From NCBI GenBank assembly GCA_000711775.1, contig ARYC01000304.1, positions 62,001 to 126,000 on the forward strand: a stretch of DNA of 64,000 nucleotides. The letters run 5' to 3'. A program made the translations under genes and the position numbers. This stretch comes from Oxytricha trifallax (lineage: Eukaryota; Ciliophora; Spirotrichea; Sporadotrichida; Oxytrichidae). Below are positions 1 through 12,371 of the stretch, one piece after another; within the stretch, counting starts at the first letter, position 1; each line of letters starts with the position of its first letter. The notes under the pieces are model-generated. The model had not been told where the DNA came from. It did not search any database and saw only the letters and a list, made by a program, of their open reading frames with translations.

Positions 1-990
1 TTGTGGCATTTAATTCTATTGAATAGGCTAGCCCATAGCTATGGGGGGTTGCTGTTGCTATTATTGAAGTAGAGGAGGCATTCCAGGGTTTAATTAAGCA
101 GGTTATCCAAGCTATTATTGATGTAGTTGATTAACGTATTGCTAAGGTTATGGTGGTAAGTATTAACCAGGCATTTATTAGTTGTAATTTTACTACATGT
201 ACTGGGGGAAGTGTTGTTGCATTTAATTATACACTGGTACTTGACCACCTTGCATTGGAATACTACCAATTGGTGGTTGATATCCTTGTGGGACACCTCC
301 GAATTAATTAGGTGGTTGTTGAAATGGGGGGACACTGCCAGGAGGCATACCCATGGGGAGATTCATCTAAGGCAAGATGTTTTATTAGAATCCCATTTGC
401 ATTTAGTTATAAATAGGCTGACCTAGCATTCCTTATGGTAGTGGGTTAATCATTCCTTATGTGTGAATAGGGGCTTAATGCATGAAATGCGTGCTTGTCT
501 GTATAGCTTCACTGAAGAACTCAAATTCAATGCTATATTTAGAAAATTAGTACTTAGATTTAGTTAATGAAGCTATAAGCGCCTCTATAAATTTCACCAT
601 TTTAGTGAATGTAAAAATTACTGTATTTTTTTATACTTACTTGACAATTCCAGCTTCTTTGCCCTTATAGGCAAGCTTAACTGCTTCTTGAAACTTTCCC
701 TTGCTTTTGATTTCATCCAGAAAGTATACAGTATCCCCGACTAAATCATCGTTTGTCATATCTTCATCCCAAACTGCAATCTTAATTTCTTCCTCACTTC
801 CTGATAACTTAAACTTCAAGGTCTCTTCCCATCTTGGGGTCTTGCCTGCGCTGTTGTGAGTCTTAGTTTTTAAGGTAGTAGCACCGATTGTTATCTTAAC
901 ATAGGGGTCCATTCGACCGAAAGTCTCAGTGTCGTGGGTTAGTTTTGCACTAATACATCTAATGAACAAAGTACCTGGGGTTCTTAACAT
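1..990 (-). CDS. C2-domain protein with Q/P/G-rich tail (3' end off window)
   Basis: A single C2 domain (Ca2+/phospholipid-binding beta sandwich) occupies the first ~125 residues: start MLRTPGTLFIRCISAKL, then the typical GRMDPYVKI and WDEDMTNDDLVGD segments, with acidic loop residues D/D/D. Exon 1 is 641-990. A 108-bp intron (533-640, GTAAGT...AAATATAG) is placed so that the last C2 strand reads GIVNIEFEFF across the junction; without it the frame is wrong. Exon 2 (1-532) then runs open with only TAA/TAG (Gln) into a Gln/Pro/Met/Gly-rich tail (for example PPGSVPPFQQPPNQFGG) and leaves the window. Architecture resembles small plant/protist C2 proteins with disordered proline/glycine tails. 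The membrane role is inferred from the family. The ATG at 990 is the first in frame and starts the domain directly. Confidence 0.85.
533..640 (-). other. spliceosomal intron in the C2 gene
   Basis: Donor GTAAGT and acceptor TATAG on the minus strand. Removing 108 bp joins the C2 core to its final beta strand in phase. An IES is the alternative reading, but no convincing pointer pair flanks it. Confidence 0.6.
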
Positions 991-1755
991 CTTTGATTAG
1001 ATATAAAATAATTGTTATTGTATTATTGATAAATTAAAATTACAAAAGGGTGAAAAATTAAATTAATATGAAAATTTTATAATTCTTATAAATGATTTAT
1101 TATCAATATTAAAATCTGTTTAAATTAATTATGTCATCTCGATGAATTTCATTAATTTATTCATGCTGAGTTTTATAATATATTATATAAAAAAGATAAA
1201 AACAAGAATTTTATTTGATATAGAATATTATAATATTAGATAAAATAATAGCTTTCAAAAAGCCTCTCTAAGGGTAAAAAACTAGTATTTAAAACTTTCA
1301 GGCGCCACAAAAAATGCAGTCCATTTAGTGGTGCATATATCATGGATTGATCAATTTCTCCTAAATTACCTATTTTAATAATTTTAAAATGGTTAATAAT
1401 TATTTAACTTGGAAACATGAGATAACTACCATGTCATATTTTTATGATATTATGTTTGCATTTTATAATTTAATCCCAGAAGAAAAACGAGTATTGTAAA
1501 GACACTTTTAGATTCATTAATTTATTCTATAAAAATAAATTAACAACTTATAATTGATTACATAAACTATAATCGTCTTATAGAATAGTTATGAATTTCG
1601 AAGATTGACTTTAAGGATAATATAAGTTAATATTTTATAATTCTTATTTTCAGTTTATAAAGAAAAATCTAAAAAATTATTTAGGGCTTAAAATTTGACA
1701 ATCACTTCTATTATAAAATTTCGATTATCTAATTTACCTTTAAATTAATTACAAA
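991..1755. other. AT-rich intergenic spacer between divergent genes
   Basis: Very AT-rich sequence between the C2 gene (minus) and the RBR gene (plus). I see no coding frame, RNA gene or repeat. It should hold both promoters, but no motif stands out. Confidence 0.5.
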
Positions 1756-3440
1756 ATGAGTTAAAATTACAGATCATTTAGAGACGAGAGTGACTTAGTG
1801 CAACAATAAAAATATGAAAAATAACAGCAATTGAATAAAAAAAGAGAAGAGCTCTATGCTATGGGGGATAATGTTCCTTCGAATGTTTGCCTCGTTTGCA
1901 CAGAATAAATATATGATTAAAATACTTTTTATGCTCTAAAGGTATCAGACATTAACAGTGAGGAAATTTGTGGGCATAAGTTTTGTCAAAATTGTTGGAT
2001 TTATATGATTGGATCGTAAATGAGTGAAGGGAAAGTATTCAACATTAAGTGTATGATGAGAGGGTGTTAAGGCTCAGTTTAAGATAATGATATTCAAAAT
2101 TTACTGTTGAAGATTGAAGAAAAACCAGAACTCAAAGAAATACTCAAAACTTATTAAAGAATTAAACTAAGAAGGCAAATTGACTTGGAAAATGATGTGA
2201 TTTGGTGCCCAAAAACTGACTGCGATGGCTTTGCATAACAAGCCAGAGAATAGTTAATTCGCAATAATCTGCATTGTAATGTTTGTAATTAAGGGATTTG
2301 TGGTAAGTGTGGCAGAGAAGAGCATATCGGTTACTTATGCAAAGATCATCATGATATTAAAACTTAAGAATTCTTTGAAATTTGCCCTCAAATGACCAGA
2401 TGTCCAATGTGTAAATGTAGAATTGAAAGATATGGAAGCTATTATAAATATTGTATAAATTTATTGACTTTAAGATTTCAAAATTTCTAAAATTGATGGT
2501 AAAAAATTTTTAACATTTTATTCTAATAAAAATAAACTAAATTTACTTGATATTTAATAAAAAGTTAGATAACATTGATAAAAGTTTGTCCACATAAAAC
2601 GTAGTGGAATTCGTTATGCAGCCTAGAATTCGTTAATTCAAAGTAATTTTATTTTAAGAAATTAATTAAATATTTGAATAAATATAAAGACTTAAACTTT
2701 ATTAAAAATTTAATGATTTCAACGAAATTAGTTGTTTTAATACTAACTAAATATTAACATCAATTTATTCATGGGTATAATATTTATTATTTTCCAAATG
2801 ATATTCCTTATTCCAATACCAAATTTTATTATTATTTTTATTATTGCTATTGCAATTAACAAACTTGCTCTTTTTGCAACTACACCTTCTGCACAAAATG
2901 CGAAACCTATTGTTTCTAAGATTTAGATGATTTTTATTACCCCTTCAGTTGCCCTGGCCAACCAAGTAGAATTTCCTCATTCAACTATAAATTGAAATAT
3001 TACGCCAAAAGAATTCTGAAACTTATTGCATATACAATTGCCACCCCTTATATACTGGGAGCTACTATATTTTTCACTGGTTGGTTCTCACTCATGTATC
3101 TCCATCGAAGATATGATGAATATGGGGAGCCCACGGGAGCTGATATGAGTGGACTCTACGCGTTATTAGGAGTTATGGCTCTTGACGTCACTTATATAGC
3201 ATTGATGATTTTCAGGGTTATTCCTTGGTAAACTTTATAAGTGATAACAAATTATAAATGTTAAAATTTTATCAGATTTCTTATAAAGTTTATTTCATGT
3301 TTGTACCTGTTGTCCCTATTATTACTGTTGGTCACTATTATTATAAGTGGGCTAATTATAGGCAAGCTAAGAAATAATTAAACCCAGTAATCTAAAATAT
3401 AAAAATAAATATAAATGGGAAATATTTCCTATTAGTTTGA
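1756..3440 (+). CDS. RING-IBR-RING (RBR) protein, membrane-anchored, split by IES
   Basis: Start MSQNYRSFRDESDLVQQQKY. RING1 begins CLVCTEQI and carries EEICGHKFCQNC; the IBR contains WCPKTDCDGF, CNVCNQGICGKC and CKDHHD; RING2 runs CPMCKCRIERYGSYYKYC and is completed after an IES as QTCSFCNYTFCTKC. RBR proteins are E3 ubiquitin ligases that transfer ubiquitin through a RING2 cysteine; the cysteine of CNYTFC is the candidate. After RING2 come two hydrophobic segments (around 3000-3090 and 3150-3230), as in RNF19-type ligases, so membrane anchoring is likely. Two IES are proposed: 2454-2852 (pointer TATTG, strong) and 3259-3287 (pointer TTATAAA, tentative). With both removed the frame is 418 codons plus TGA. 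The extreme C-terminus is the uncertain part; without the second IES the frame would stop at 3453. Confidence 0.85.
2454..2852. other. IES, pointer TATTG
   Basis: TATTG at 2449-2453 and 2848-2852. Joining at the pointer restores the RING2 cysteine spacing in phase (KYC + CNQQTC share the TATTG codons). 399 bp including one pointer; AT-rich with no other content seen. Confidence 0.85.
3259..3287. other. possible 29-bp IES, pointer TTATAAA
   Basis: TTATAAA at 3252-3258 and 3281-3287 in the same codon phase. Removal switches to a hydrophobic frame (FMFVPVVPIITVG). Weaker than the other IES because both frames stay open. Confidence 0.4.
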
Positions 3441-3453
3441 AAATAAATAATGA

Positions 3454-4548
3454 ATTAATTTTTATTTAACTATAAATTAATTTAAAAAAATTGGTTATTT
3501 ATTGAGTAAATAATTTTTATAATTTCAAAATAATTTCCTCAATTTGTTTTATGAATTTTGATTACAAGGGTTTATAAAGAAGATAAAGTGAATTTTGATT
3601 TTATTAAATTAATAATGCTATTTTCATTCTCTAATGATCATGAATATTTTTATTTTATTATAAATTAGTAAGGAATATTTACTTATTATTATAATTTGAT
3701 TGCATTATTCTTTAAAATTGAAAGTGGCATTGTAAATTGTATAAAGATTATTACTTAATTTTAAATTTAAAAATTTGATAAGTTAAAATTTGAAGAACTA
3801 TTCTTGTCATATTTCAAAGATCTATGATCGATTAATAAATTCTTTGTAATTATGCATATAATTAACATTAAAATTAGTATTAAATTAAATAATTAACTTA
3901 CTATATATGCACACTTCTTTATAAATGACTGTTTTATAAAACTATGAATATTAAAAAGTAAAACTAAGAATATTAAACAGTGAGAATTTAATTAAAAATA
4001 TTTACACTTTTATAATGGTTTAATGGAATGTGTTTAAAAATTTTGGATTTTCTTGATTTATGAAGCTATTAATAGATAGTTTAAAATGGTAAGATTATTT
4101 CAAATAAATGTTATATAAGGCATTTAATCAAGCGAATATACAGAGTAAGATAAAATAAAGTATGAATCTGTCAATTTTTCTTTCTTGCAAATTAAAATAG
4201 AACTATTTCAATATAAATAAATCGCAGCTTTATCAAAAGTTATGCAATTTAAACTTGTTAATATAAATTTAATCGAATAAAGCTTCATTAATTTTAAAGG
4301 TCTTATCGAATTATTATTATCAAAAAAGAAATATAGCTAATTTTTTTAAAAATATAGTAAGTTAATATGAAACATGTGCATGATATTATTCATTTTTTCC
4401 TGATAGATTGCAATGATGTAAATTTAAAGATATTTTCTTATTTAAAGATGATTCATAAATTTAATTTAAATTATAGAGATAATTTGGCAATATTAATTTC
4501 GTTTGTAAATCGTTAACATAGTCAATAATAAATTAAAAACCTCATATA
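3454..4548. other. AT-rich spacer, nothing seen
   Basis: About 1.1 kb of very AT-rich sequence with no coding frame longer than chance and no repeat or RNA that I can support. Confidence 0.5.
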
Positions 4549-5646
4549 TCAATTACGCTCATTGATACTTTTAAAGAAAGGACTCGAGATGGAAATTTAT
4601 TTGCGTTAGGATTCCTTCGCTTCCTCGTCGTGCTCTTCACTTATAGGGTGGAGATCATCTTGCTATTTGAACTTTTAATGATAAAAATTTTACTATGCAT
4701 AAAAAAATTAAAATAAAAAGTTCTAATAATTAACGAATAATTTTACAAATATGCAACTTTTGAACAGGAATTGAATAAATATGTTGGTTACTTAAATTCA
4801 GAGATGATCCGAGTTATTGATTATAAAATTCTTTATATTTAAATTAATAAAATTTTACTAAAAAATGACAACGCATAAAAGTAAATGTAATATCTAAAAA
4901 TAAGATATAATAAAATTCTATATTAAGAAGATTTTTGCTTTTTATTTATAATATAATTGGGGATATAAAGCTTTATTACTTAAAATTTTAAGTTAAATTT
5001 ATCAATAAATAACCACAATATATTAAATAAGGAGGTATCTTAGTATTTTCTATATAAGAAAAAATAAAAAAAATGATCAGTAGCCACTCCAGAAGAATGC
5101 TGCAAATTATCACGCTGATAAATATTCAAATGCATCCCTGTGGGAATATTTTCATTTTTTACAACCTGAAGTAATGAAAAACCAAGTAATTTTAATTAGT
5201 TAGTTTTTATACTGAATTAATTGGAGTAGTAAAAGATTTCAATTAATTTTAATACCCAACAATAAAAACTATAGATAATGGAAATTTTATTCTTCGGTAA
5301 GCTAGCCTTTTTAGTTTTCATATTAGCTGTGAATATATTAATATAGCTAAGTTCATAAAAAATGTTTAATTTTATAACATTCAGCACCTCACTTATTAAG
5401 TTTTGGGGATATTAGTAACCTAAATTAGAAAAAATCTTTAAAATTTGTATAATATATGAACATTATATTTTCATTTTGTTAAACAATATCCAGTAAAATA
5501 AAAAGATTTTCTCATAAATCCCATTAAAAATAATAAATTTAAGTTTTAAGTTACTTAATTTATAAGTATTTATTAAAAATAATATCTTCTCATTTTTCTT
5601 GGTGGGAATCTCTTTGCTCTTTATTAGATCCATCTTTATTCATGTT
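4549..5646 (-). CDS. unidentified minus-strand coding blocks (possible small gene)
   Basis: Three short blocks with protein-like composition lie on the minus strand amid AT-rich spacer: 5590-5646 begins ATG and reads MNKDGSNKEQRDSHQEK; about 5000-5215 contains QVVKNENIPTGMHLNIYQ followed by RDNLQHSSGVATDHF; 4549-4670 reads DDLHPISEEHDEEAKES and ends KSINERN followed by TGA. The first block has a start and the last a stop, so they could be the first, middle and last MDS of one gene, or the last MDSs of the kinase locus upstream. Junction pointers were not resolved and no family is recognised. The 4549-4670 patch is clearly less AT-rich than its surroundings. The plus strand of the same patches is also partly open, which lowers confidence. 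Confidence 0.35.
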
Positions 5647-6059
5647 TTAATAAAAAATAATTTAAACATGGAAACTTAACTTAAAATGTAAGATAATTTC
5701 TATGAAAACATGTTAATTTAATCCCAGATTTGCTCATACTATAGGACATATAGATCCTTATCAAAGTCTGTAAAAAGTTTTAATTTAAAATCTTAAGGAA
5801 TAAAAAGAAATAAAATTTTTGGTTAAACCTTTTAATTTTTAATAATGAATTTAGTCTTGGTAGTGAATATTTATGCGGAAAGCATTTTTATCTTAATTTT
5901 TTAATTATTACTTACTTTAGCTTAAATAAAAATAAGAAGCTTTTGTAAAAATGCATCTAGGTTAGGATTCATAATTGAAGTATATACGATTCAACGAATT
6001 AAACCAACAAAAGAAGACGCCTGGAAAGAAAAATTTTAATCAATTTCTTAGAATAAATT

Positions 6060-6650
6060 AGTTTTTAAAAAGTAGAAATAAAATATATTTAAATTAGCAA
6101 GCTCCCTCATACACATAGAAGTCTTTGAGGGAGTATTCAACATATACCTTAAATATCTTATTGATAATAAGCAATAGATCACAACCTCTAAAAAACTAGG
6201 AGAGATGAATAAATTTTAGATGGTATATTGTTAGAAATCCTTAAATAGTTTTTATGCTGAATGACAAAATACTTTTAAAAACTCATAGCCTCATAATTAC
6301 GAGAGATTCAAAGAATATAGGCAAGCAATAAAATTTTTTGAATGCTTTTTAGAGTTTAACCAAAAATAAAAAAAGCATATTTATTGTACGAAACTCTTAG
6401 TTCTACTAATTAGTATTTAAAGATCCCCACTATAATTTAAATATAAAAAGTCTAAAACATAAAACGGAGAAGGTTTTTGTTTTAATGCAGGTTTTGATAA
6501 TTCGTTTTTCAACTGCTCAACTTATCGGTTTACTAGAGACATCGAATTTTACTCATCCGCATTAAGTTCTTTAAAGTCCAAAAACTCAGGCTTCAGTGCA
6601 TTGAAGGATGACTTAATAAATTGTTTAGGTATTTTTTTAATAAGTAATAT
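6060..6650 (-). CDS. unidentified minus-strand coding blocks
   Basis: On the minus strand, 6291-6650 is one open frame rich in Glu, Lys, Leu and Asn (SSFNALKPEFLDFKELNADE, then SLVNRQVEQLKNELSKPALK), typical of a helical or coiled segment. A second block near 6085-6170 reads KVYVEYSLKDFYVYEGACQ. They lie downstream of the kinase on the same strand and may be its 3' MDSs or a separate gene. The plus strand here is also open for a long way, but its composition is poorer. No start, stop or family is assigned. Confidence 0.4.
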
Positions 6651-7191
6651 ATTATGTTCAATCTGTATCCAAATTTTATACTTTAAGAAAAAAAGTTTGA
6701 TTTCATTCAATTCTTCTTAGAAATATCTTAATGTAGAAATAATTGATACACTCCCAATATTTTTTACATGTTTAAATATTTTTCTAATTAATAAATCTTA
6801 TATAATTTCTATAAAAATTTCTCTATCATTAATTATGTTAATAATACTTGCAAACAAATTTTTGAAAAAATAAATTAAGGCAATTTTTTAATGCAGTTAT
6901 TTTAACTTTAGAGTTTTTCATTTTTTTAAATATCTTATTTTTTGTTGTTAAAAACATTTACTCTTATTTGCTTATACAAATATTTTCTTTAATTTCTCAA
7001 TAAAAAATTCGAATCCCCTACCAGCTGATATTAAAATTTATATAGGTTATTAGAGAGCACAGCTATCGTTTAAATTTTTTAATTCTTGTGTATCTTTGTT
7101 GTTTGCATGCTGATTAAAGAGAAGCTAGGATTAAGGCAAGTTTAATTATATTTACCCCAAATTCTAGAAAATTAAAATATTCATTTTTATT

Positions 7192-10100
7192 TCACTATTG
7201 TACTCTTAACATAATTTTTTTAAATAAAGTTTATTCCTGATTTAGAATTGATGAAAGTTGCATTTCGAGTAAATGTTCCGAACCCACTTGGCAATGCAAC
7301 TAAGTTTGTAGAATTTTTAGTTCTTGCCATTTGAAAACCTGACATTTATGATTCTTTTTGTAAGTTCTATTGCTTAAATGAAACACTCGAAGATAAATTT
7401 AAAATTAAATAAAATCGTTTAATATTTTATTTTTGGACAAATCATCTAATAAGAAAACAGAATTATTCTAATTAATTATTATCGTTGTTACTTTACACAT
7501 GTAAATAATTAATTTATTGCTAAAATAATAGCTCTTATTAACTAGTAAATATTTAAGATTTATATGCTTAACTATTTTTTTTAAGCAATGCTAGTTGTTA
7601 AATTTCTTGAATAGATCAGGCTTTTAAAATTCATCGTCAAATTGAACGGTTTAATAATGCTGCTCTTCTCCCACAATTTTGAATTTTGCATGCAAATCGA
7701 TTGCACTGACTTTATTTCGATGCACGACAGACTAGACATCATCATCAATGCTGAAATCATGGTCTTTATTTGATAACTCCAGGATATTATTGACTGACTT
7801 ACGCTATCCCTTCTTTTTCAAGATTTCGAAGTTACTTTCTAATTATAGTTTATGATTATGAATTTCATTGATTGTAGTGAAAAAAAATCATACTAAGTTT
7901 ATATATTTTGAATTACTTAGGGGACTTTGGTGCTTACTATCATTGACTAAGAAACCCTCTTCTAAATCATCGCTGAGGACATCGCATCTGAGGCTTTCCC
8001 CAATTATATCTTGGAGGTCACCTTGCCGAAACTGCCTACTCTCTTTTTGTCGGTGGTATAATTTCTAGAACTCTAAAATCATACTCCTTTCCACACTTGA
8101 ATCGAAATCAAGGCTTGAACTTGTATTAAAGATAATCATAAATGTAATATTATTTATTAAAAAAATATCATTGAACTTAAGCCATATGGCTAATCTCTCT
8201 TAAGAATGCGTTGAAGTTTATTACCCTTTTCTTCAGCTCTCTCCTCGGCATTGAAGTAACATCAATATGATAAAAAGATTGTGAAAAATAGACTAAATAT
8301 TAAGAAACAGTAACCATTGGGTTTCAATTCAAACATATATGAGTTCCTGCAGTTGATAAGAATGTCATTGAGATATTCTTGAATGCTTTGCTCAAATAAG
8401 TGCTATTCCTATAGATTCTAAGCTGGCTGCTATTCTTGTTTTTACTCCTCATCATTCCCAAGAATGTCGCAGAATTTATATAAAAAACTACATTATTTTT
8501 TAAAGCGAATTCATCTTTTCTAAATTAACAGAGATTTTCATCTACGTCAAGTGAGATAGACATCATTTGGAGTGTTTTAATGTACATGAGGTCAGAGTAA
8601 AACGGGTGTTCCACAACCTAATCCCAATCACAAAAACCCCAATTACTTTAAATTAAGAGTTATTCAGTGATAATTATACTTATTCTGAGATTCAATATGA
8701 GATTATTATTTTATCTTTAAAAAAAATACAATATCCTTTTCTTCTATTTTTATTTATTTACTATAATTTATCTGGTTATATATTGAAATTTTCAAAATTT
8801 ATTGATTATTTTAATCTTTATCCTAAAATAATTCATATTTCTTTCATACCGTTGCTAAATATATTTACTCACATAACTTCATTCGGGGGGAGGAAGTTCC
8901 CTGGCAAGTGGGAAGTTTCCTGGCAAGTAAATTGTACATATTATAATTTAATGAATTTTTTACAAAAATAAAATGATTTATTTATTTTTTAACTTGATTA
9001 ATGTTTTATGAGGCATATCATAAATCAGCTACCATCATAAAAAATAATAAATCATTTTACCTTAAATCTAGATGTATTTAAAAAGAAAAATTGATATTTA
9101 AAGTGATTTAATTTTTAAAATTTCATGAAATATAGACTAATATACATCTAATTTCAAAGTAAATTAAATAACTAAAAGTTGTTACTATGAGCTAGAAATA
9201 ATAAATATTGAAAAAAAAAATTAAAGAAAAAAATAAAAAATTTACTTGCAAGAAAATTCCCTAAAAATTTCTTTGCATCATAAGACTGGGCAGGAAACTT
9301 CCTCCCACCTTCATTCCATCTATTTAAAAAGAGAGAATGTAAAATTCCTCTTTTTTAAAACATCCAAAAATTCAAAAAATAAATAATTCAGGTTATTTCT
9401 TATATAGCACTCTTTATAATTAACAATGGATTTTCTCAACATTTAAGGATAGAGTATATTTTAATTAAATTAAAACAAATATTTTCGCTTTTAATTTATT
9501 TTTAATAAATTCAAAAAAAAATTAAAAAATTAAAACAATCAAAAATATATTTTATTTTGAGATTTATAATTTTTTGGGGTTAGAATCTATTCTCCTACTG
9601 GGATCATAAAAATAAACGATTAATTATATTCGACCAATTCTAATCAAAAATTATTCAAATTTATACTTTGAACTATAATATTAAATGTTCAATAGTTTAT
9701 CTGAGACATCGATTGATAAAATCTAGACAAAGAGGAGTTAGGTGGATGTCATGTTTAATTTTGAAAATCCCAGTCTCAACCTTCATTAATAGATCCTACG
9801 AATTATTCGCATAAAATGGGTACGACCCTGTTAAAATACTATACAATAGCATTTTTAAAAGTTAATTTCTCATAATTTATCTTGAAATAAAAAAATTAAA
9901 TAAAGGATCTAATGATTTAAATAAACATATTTTAGCACTCCAATACCCCAGATATCTACTTTATAGTTGTAAGATTTTCTGAGCATGACTTCTGGAGCCA
10001 TATTTAATGGCGTGCCATAGAAACGATGCATCACTTAGTGCCGATCGCGCAGCTACTTAGAAAATCCAAAGTCTCCTATTTTTACGCAGAAATTTAGCTA

Positions 10101-11503
10101 TTTCAAGAGATTAAACTTTAAATGTAGTCTAATTTATAAAACGGATTATTAAATAAAGTTATAGATAAAATTTTTGAACTTTAAATCCTCTATTTCAAAC
10201 TCAGATTTGCCAGATTACCTGAGTGATTCTTCATTACAACTAAAATATGTATTAATTCGGTAACTTATCAGAAATTAATCATAATTATAGTAATAGTCAG
10301 TCAGATTTCAAAATTGATATATCGTATAAAATTAGACAATTATTAATTTACTAATTGTTAAAAGTATTGTGTCTTCGCAAACATTTAAATAAATTTTATT
10401 TAAACTACAATATTTTCCCTAAACGAATATAGAAATTTATATATATAAAAGCATAGCCTATAGTTTATTATGAAAATTAATTTTTAAAAAAAGGTATTTT
10501 AATATAAGATACTATTAACATAAAAAAACAACTCCCTGAAATAGCTTATAGTCATGCATTAATTGATGGGAAATGTAAGAGAATGTTATCAGCTTTAATA
10601 TCTCGATGAACAATGTTTAAAGAGTGCAGATATTTAATAGCATCTATTACCTGTAAAATAATAAATCTTGCTATCGCTTCACTGAAAAGTCCTAGATTCT
10701 ATTGGGCTTGTAAGAGAGTACCCCCGTTGCAATATTCAAGGACTAGGTAGAAATTATTCAAAAGGCCATGAAAAGTTTGAAATAAGCTGTATTTATTTCT
10801 TAACAAATTACAACTTTAAATATATAGATTTAAACTTAAATTTTTCGTTTTTTATTCTGAGTAAAACTTTAATTTTTTATATAAAATTAAATCACTTTTT
10901 TATTAAAAAAAAAACACAAAATCTTAAGTATAAATAATTTTTCTTTTATTAAAGAAGGGGTATATCTAATTATTATCAGTAGTCTTGAAATCATTGAATC
11001 TGATGATATTTGGATGATTAGATTATTTTAGATTATTAATCTCATTCATCAAGTCTTCTTAGTCTCCTGCACTAATTACTTAATGCTTTGACATTTTCTT
11101 GCAAGCATAATAAACTTATTTATTTAAGTAAATTTTATAGAAAGAATAACTTATTGATCTGATTTTAAAAAAATTGAATGATTTAAAAGCATGTTTTTAC
11201 AGTATATATTTAATAAATTTGAAGAGACAAAAATATATAGTCTATCGAAAATTTTTATGTCTACTTTATTTTTCAATATACTTATAGAATGTAAATTAAT
11301 CACTTATAGTATATATTTCTGCTTCTATTTTTAAATATCTTTATAATCTATATTTACTAGCCGTCTGATAGATTTTAGACTTTGATAACAGTGCCATACT
11401 ACCCATTACCAATAAGCTCAATCTCTTAATATAACATACTAATTTAAATTATCATAATGACTCTCTAATAATTCACATAAAACTTTCTACCAGACAAACT
11501 CAT
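7192..11503 (-). CDS. Ser/Thr protein kinase with long C-terminal tail, many IES
   Basis: Kinase subdomains appear in order on the minus strand: start [15 protein letters not shown] at 11503; Gly-rich loop ELIGNGQYGTVIKV; an Ile-Ile-Lys strand; helix C and beta 4 ([16 protein letters not shown], ~11050); [12 protein letters not shown] and [11 protein letters not shown] (~10560-10770); [21 protein letters not shown] and VDIWGIGVL (~9940-10090); [11 protein letters not shown] (~9700); then WDQVVEHPFY (~8620). All catalytic residues seen (K, HRD, DFG, APE). The GTLLQAQ and FxGTPxxMAPE pattern and the late HPFY motif resemble the ULK/Atg1-type kinases, but this is an inference. A Gln/Glu/Asn-rich tail follows, down to a TGA at 7192. 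Blocks are separated by IES; three pointer pairs are placed exactly (AATTC, GTTACT, CTCAGA on the minus strand). The last ~400 bp are less certain. Confidence 0.8.
8261..8324. other. IES, pointer AGTAAC
   Basis: AGTAAC at 8255-8260 and 8319-8324. Removal deletes an in-frame TGA and joins FELKPNGY to [12 protein letters not shown] in phase on the minus strand. Confidence 0.8.
8477..8511. other. 35-bp IES, pointer GAATT
   Basis: GAATT at 8472-8476 and 8507-8511. Removal joins CQFRKDEF to [10 protein letters not shown] in phase on the minus strand; otherwise two overlapping frames are needed. Confidence 0.75.
8690..9705. other. large IES (about 1 kb), pointer TCTGAG
   Basis: TCTGAG at 8684-8689 and 9700-9705, same codon phase on the minus strand, between the kinase FINRCLR segment and the WDQVVEHPFY segment. 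It contains a foldback element at 8885-9308. The loop left after joining is longer than usual for a kinase, so one boundary could shift. Confidence 0.55.
8885..9308. mobile_element. foldback/MITE-like element, 424 bp, 8-bp target repeat
   Basis: The ends are imperfect inverted repeats: GGGGGGAGGAAGTTCCCTGG at left and the complement of GTGGGAGGAAGTTTCCTG at right, with further inverted similarity (GGCAAGT near AAATTT/CTTGCAAGT). Both sides carry CTTCATTC (8877-8884 and 9309-9316), an 8-bp target duplication. No coding capacity. The 8-bp duplication would suit a hAT-like transposase supplied in trans; this is inference. Confidence 0.75.
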
Positions 11504-12371
11504 AATAATCAACCAGATATCTATATTTATTAATGAATACCATTAAATAATTATATATATAATTAATTGTATATAAATAATGATATAGAAAAAAGGCATA
11601 AAATACAAAATAACAATAGATAAAGAGATAATAATAGATAAATATACAAATAAATTCAATATTTATTGTGATAATATTAAACTAAAATGTATAAAAATAA
11701 ATATGGAGGGGAAGAAAATGATTTAAAAATATGAGCGAAAATGTTAATTAATAATATACTTTGTAAGCATTATTTTGAAATTATTTTAATATTTTTTTAG
11801 ACAATTTTAGTTAATTGTTTAAGGCTCTTAAATGATAATTTTCAAATTTTTTGATATGTCTTTTAATTATAAATCTTTGTTATAAAATATATTTAAGTAA
11901 GACATTTAAGAGTGATGTATTTTTAAGATTATATAATGAATATTAAATTCCAGATTAAATAGAAATTTATCAAAAATAAGAGCGAATAGAAATATTTACG
12001 AAAGTTTATTACCTTTAAATTTGATTTTACAAATAAAGAAATATCATAAAATCTGATGAGATAATATCTTTAAATCAAATTGTATATAAAAAACACAAGC
12101 AAAGAAATTAAATATTATAGATTTTGATTTTTTAAGCTATAACCTCTATTTGGTTTATAAAAACGGCAGGAGATATCTTCCCATAAAAATAATTAAAGAT
12201 AAATATAGGGGATTTGTGACTCTTGATTGCTTCCTTATTTTGGCTTTGGAAGGATCACAGATTGTATTATAAAGCTAAGCCAATTTTCATACTATCATCC
12301 TTCTTTGTAATATCATAAAATTTAATTGTTAATTGATATTTTATACTGCTATATATATTTATAGATAAACC
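11504..12371. other. AT-rich spacer with a possible short coding patch
   Basis: 11510-12130 is AT-rich with nothing recognisable. At 12140-12290 both strands are open for about 50 codons (minus: FQSQNKEAIKSHKSPIF; plus: KDKYRGFVTLDCFLILALEG); I cannot decide which, if either, is coding. Confidence 0.35.

Noticed and set aside
5930-7110. Long plus-strand frame (with a possible 66-nt intron) opposite the minus-strand blocks
   Set aside because: The minus strand over 6291-6650 has more protein-like composition, and other minus-strand genes flank it; the plus frame is probably an antisense shadow.
7868-8068. 66-codon plus-strand frame
   Set aside because: Antisense of the kinase tail ([20 protein letters not shown] on the minus strand).
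8261-8324. In-frame TGA codons (kinase gene, UBA-RBR gene, Ser-rich gene) suggesting TGA is a sense codon
   Set aside because: Most that I examined in these host genes fall inside an intron or IES with proper ends; intact genes such as TBE3 transposase use TGG for Trp and end at TGA.
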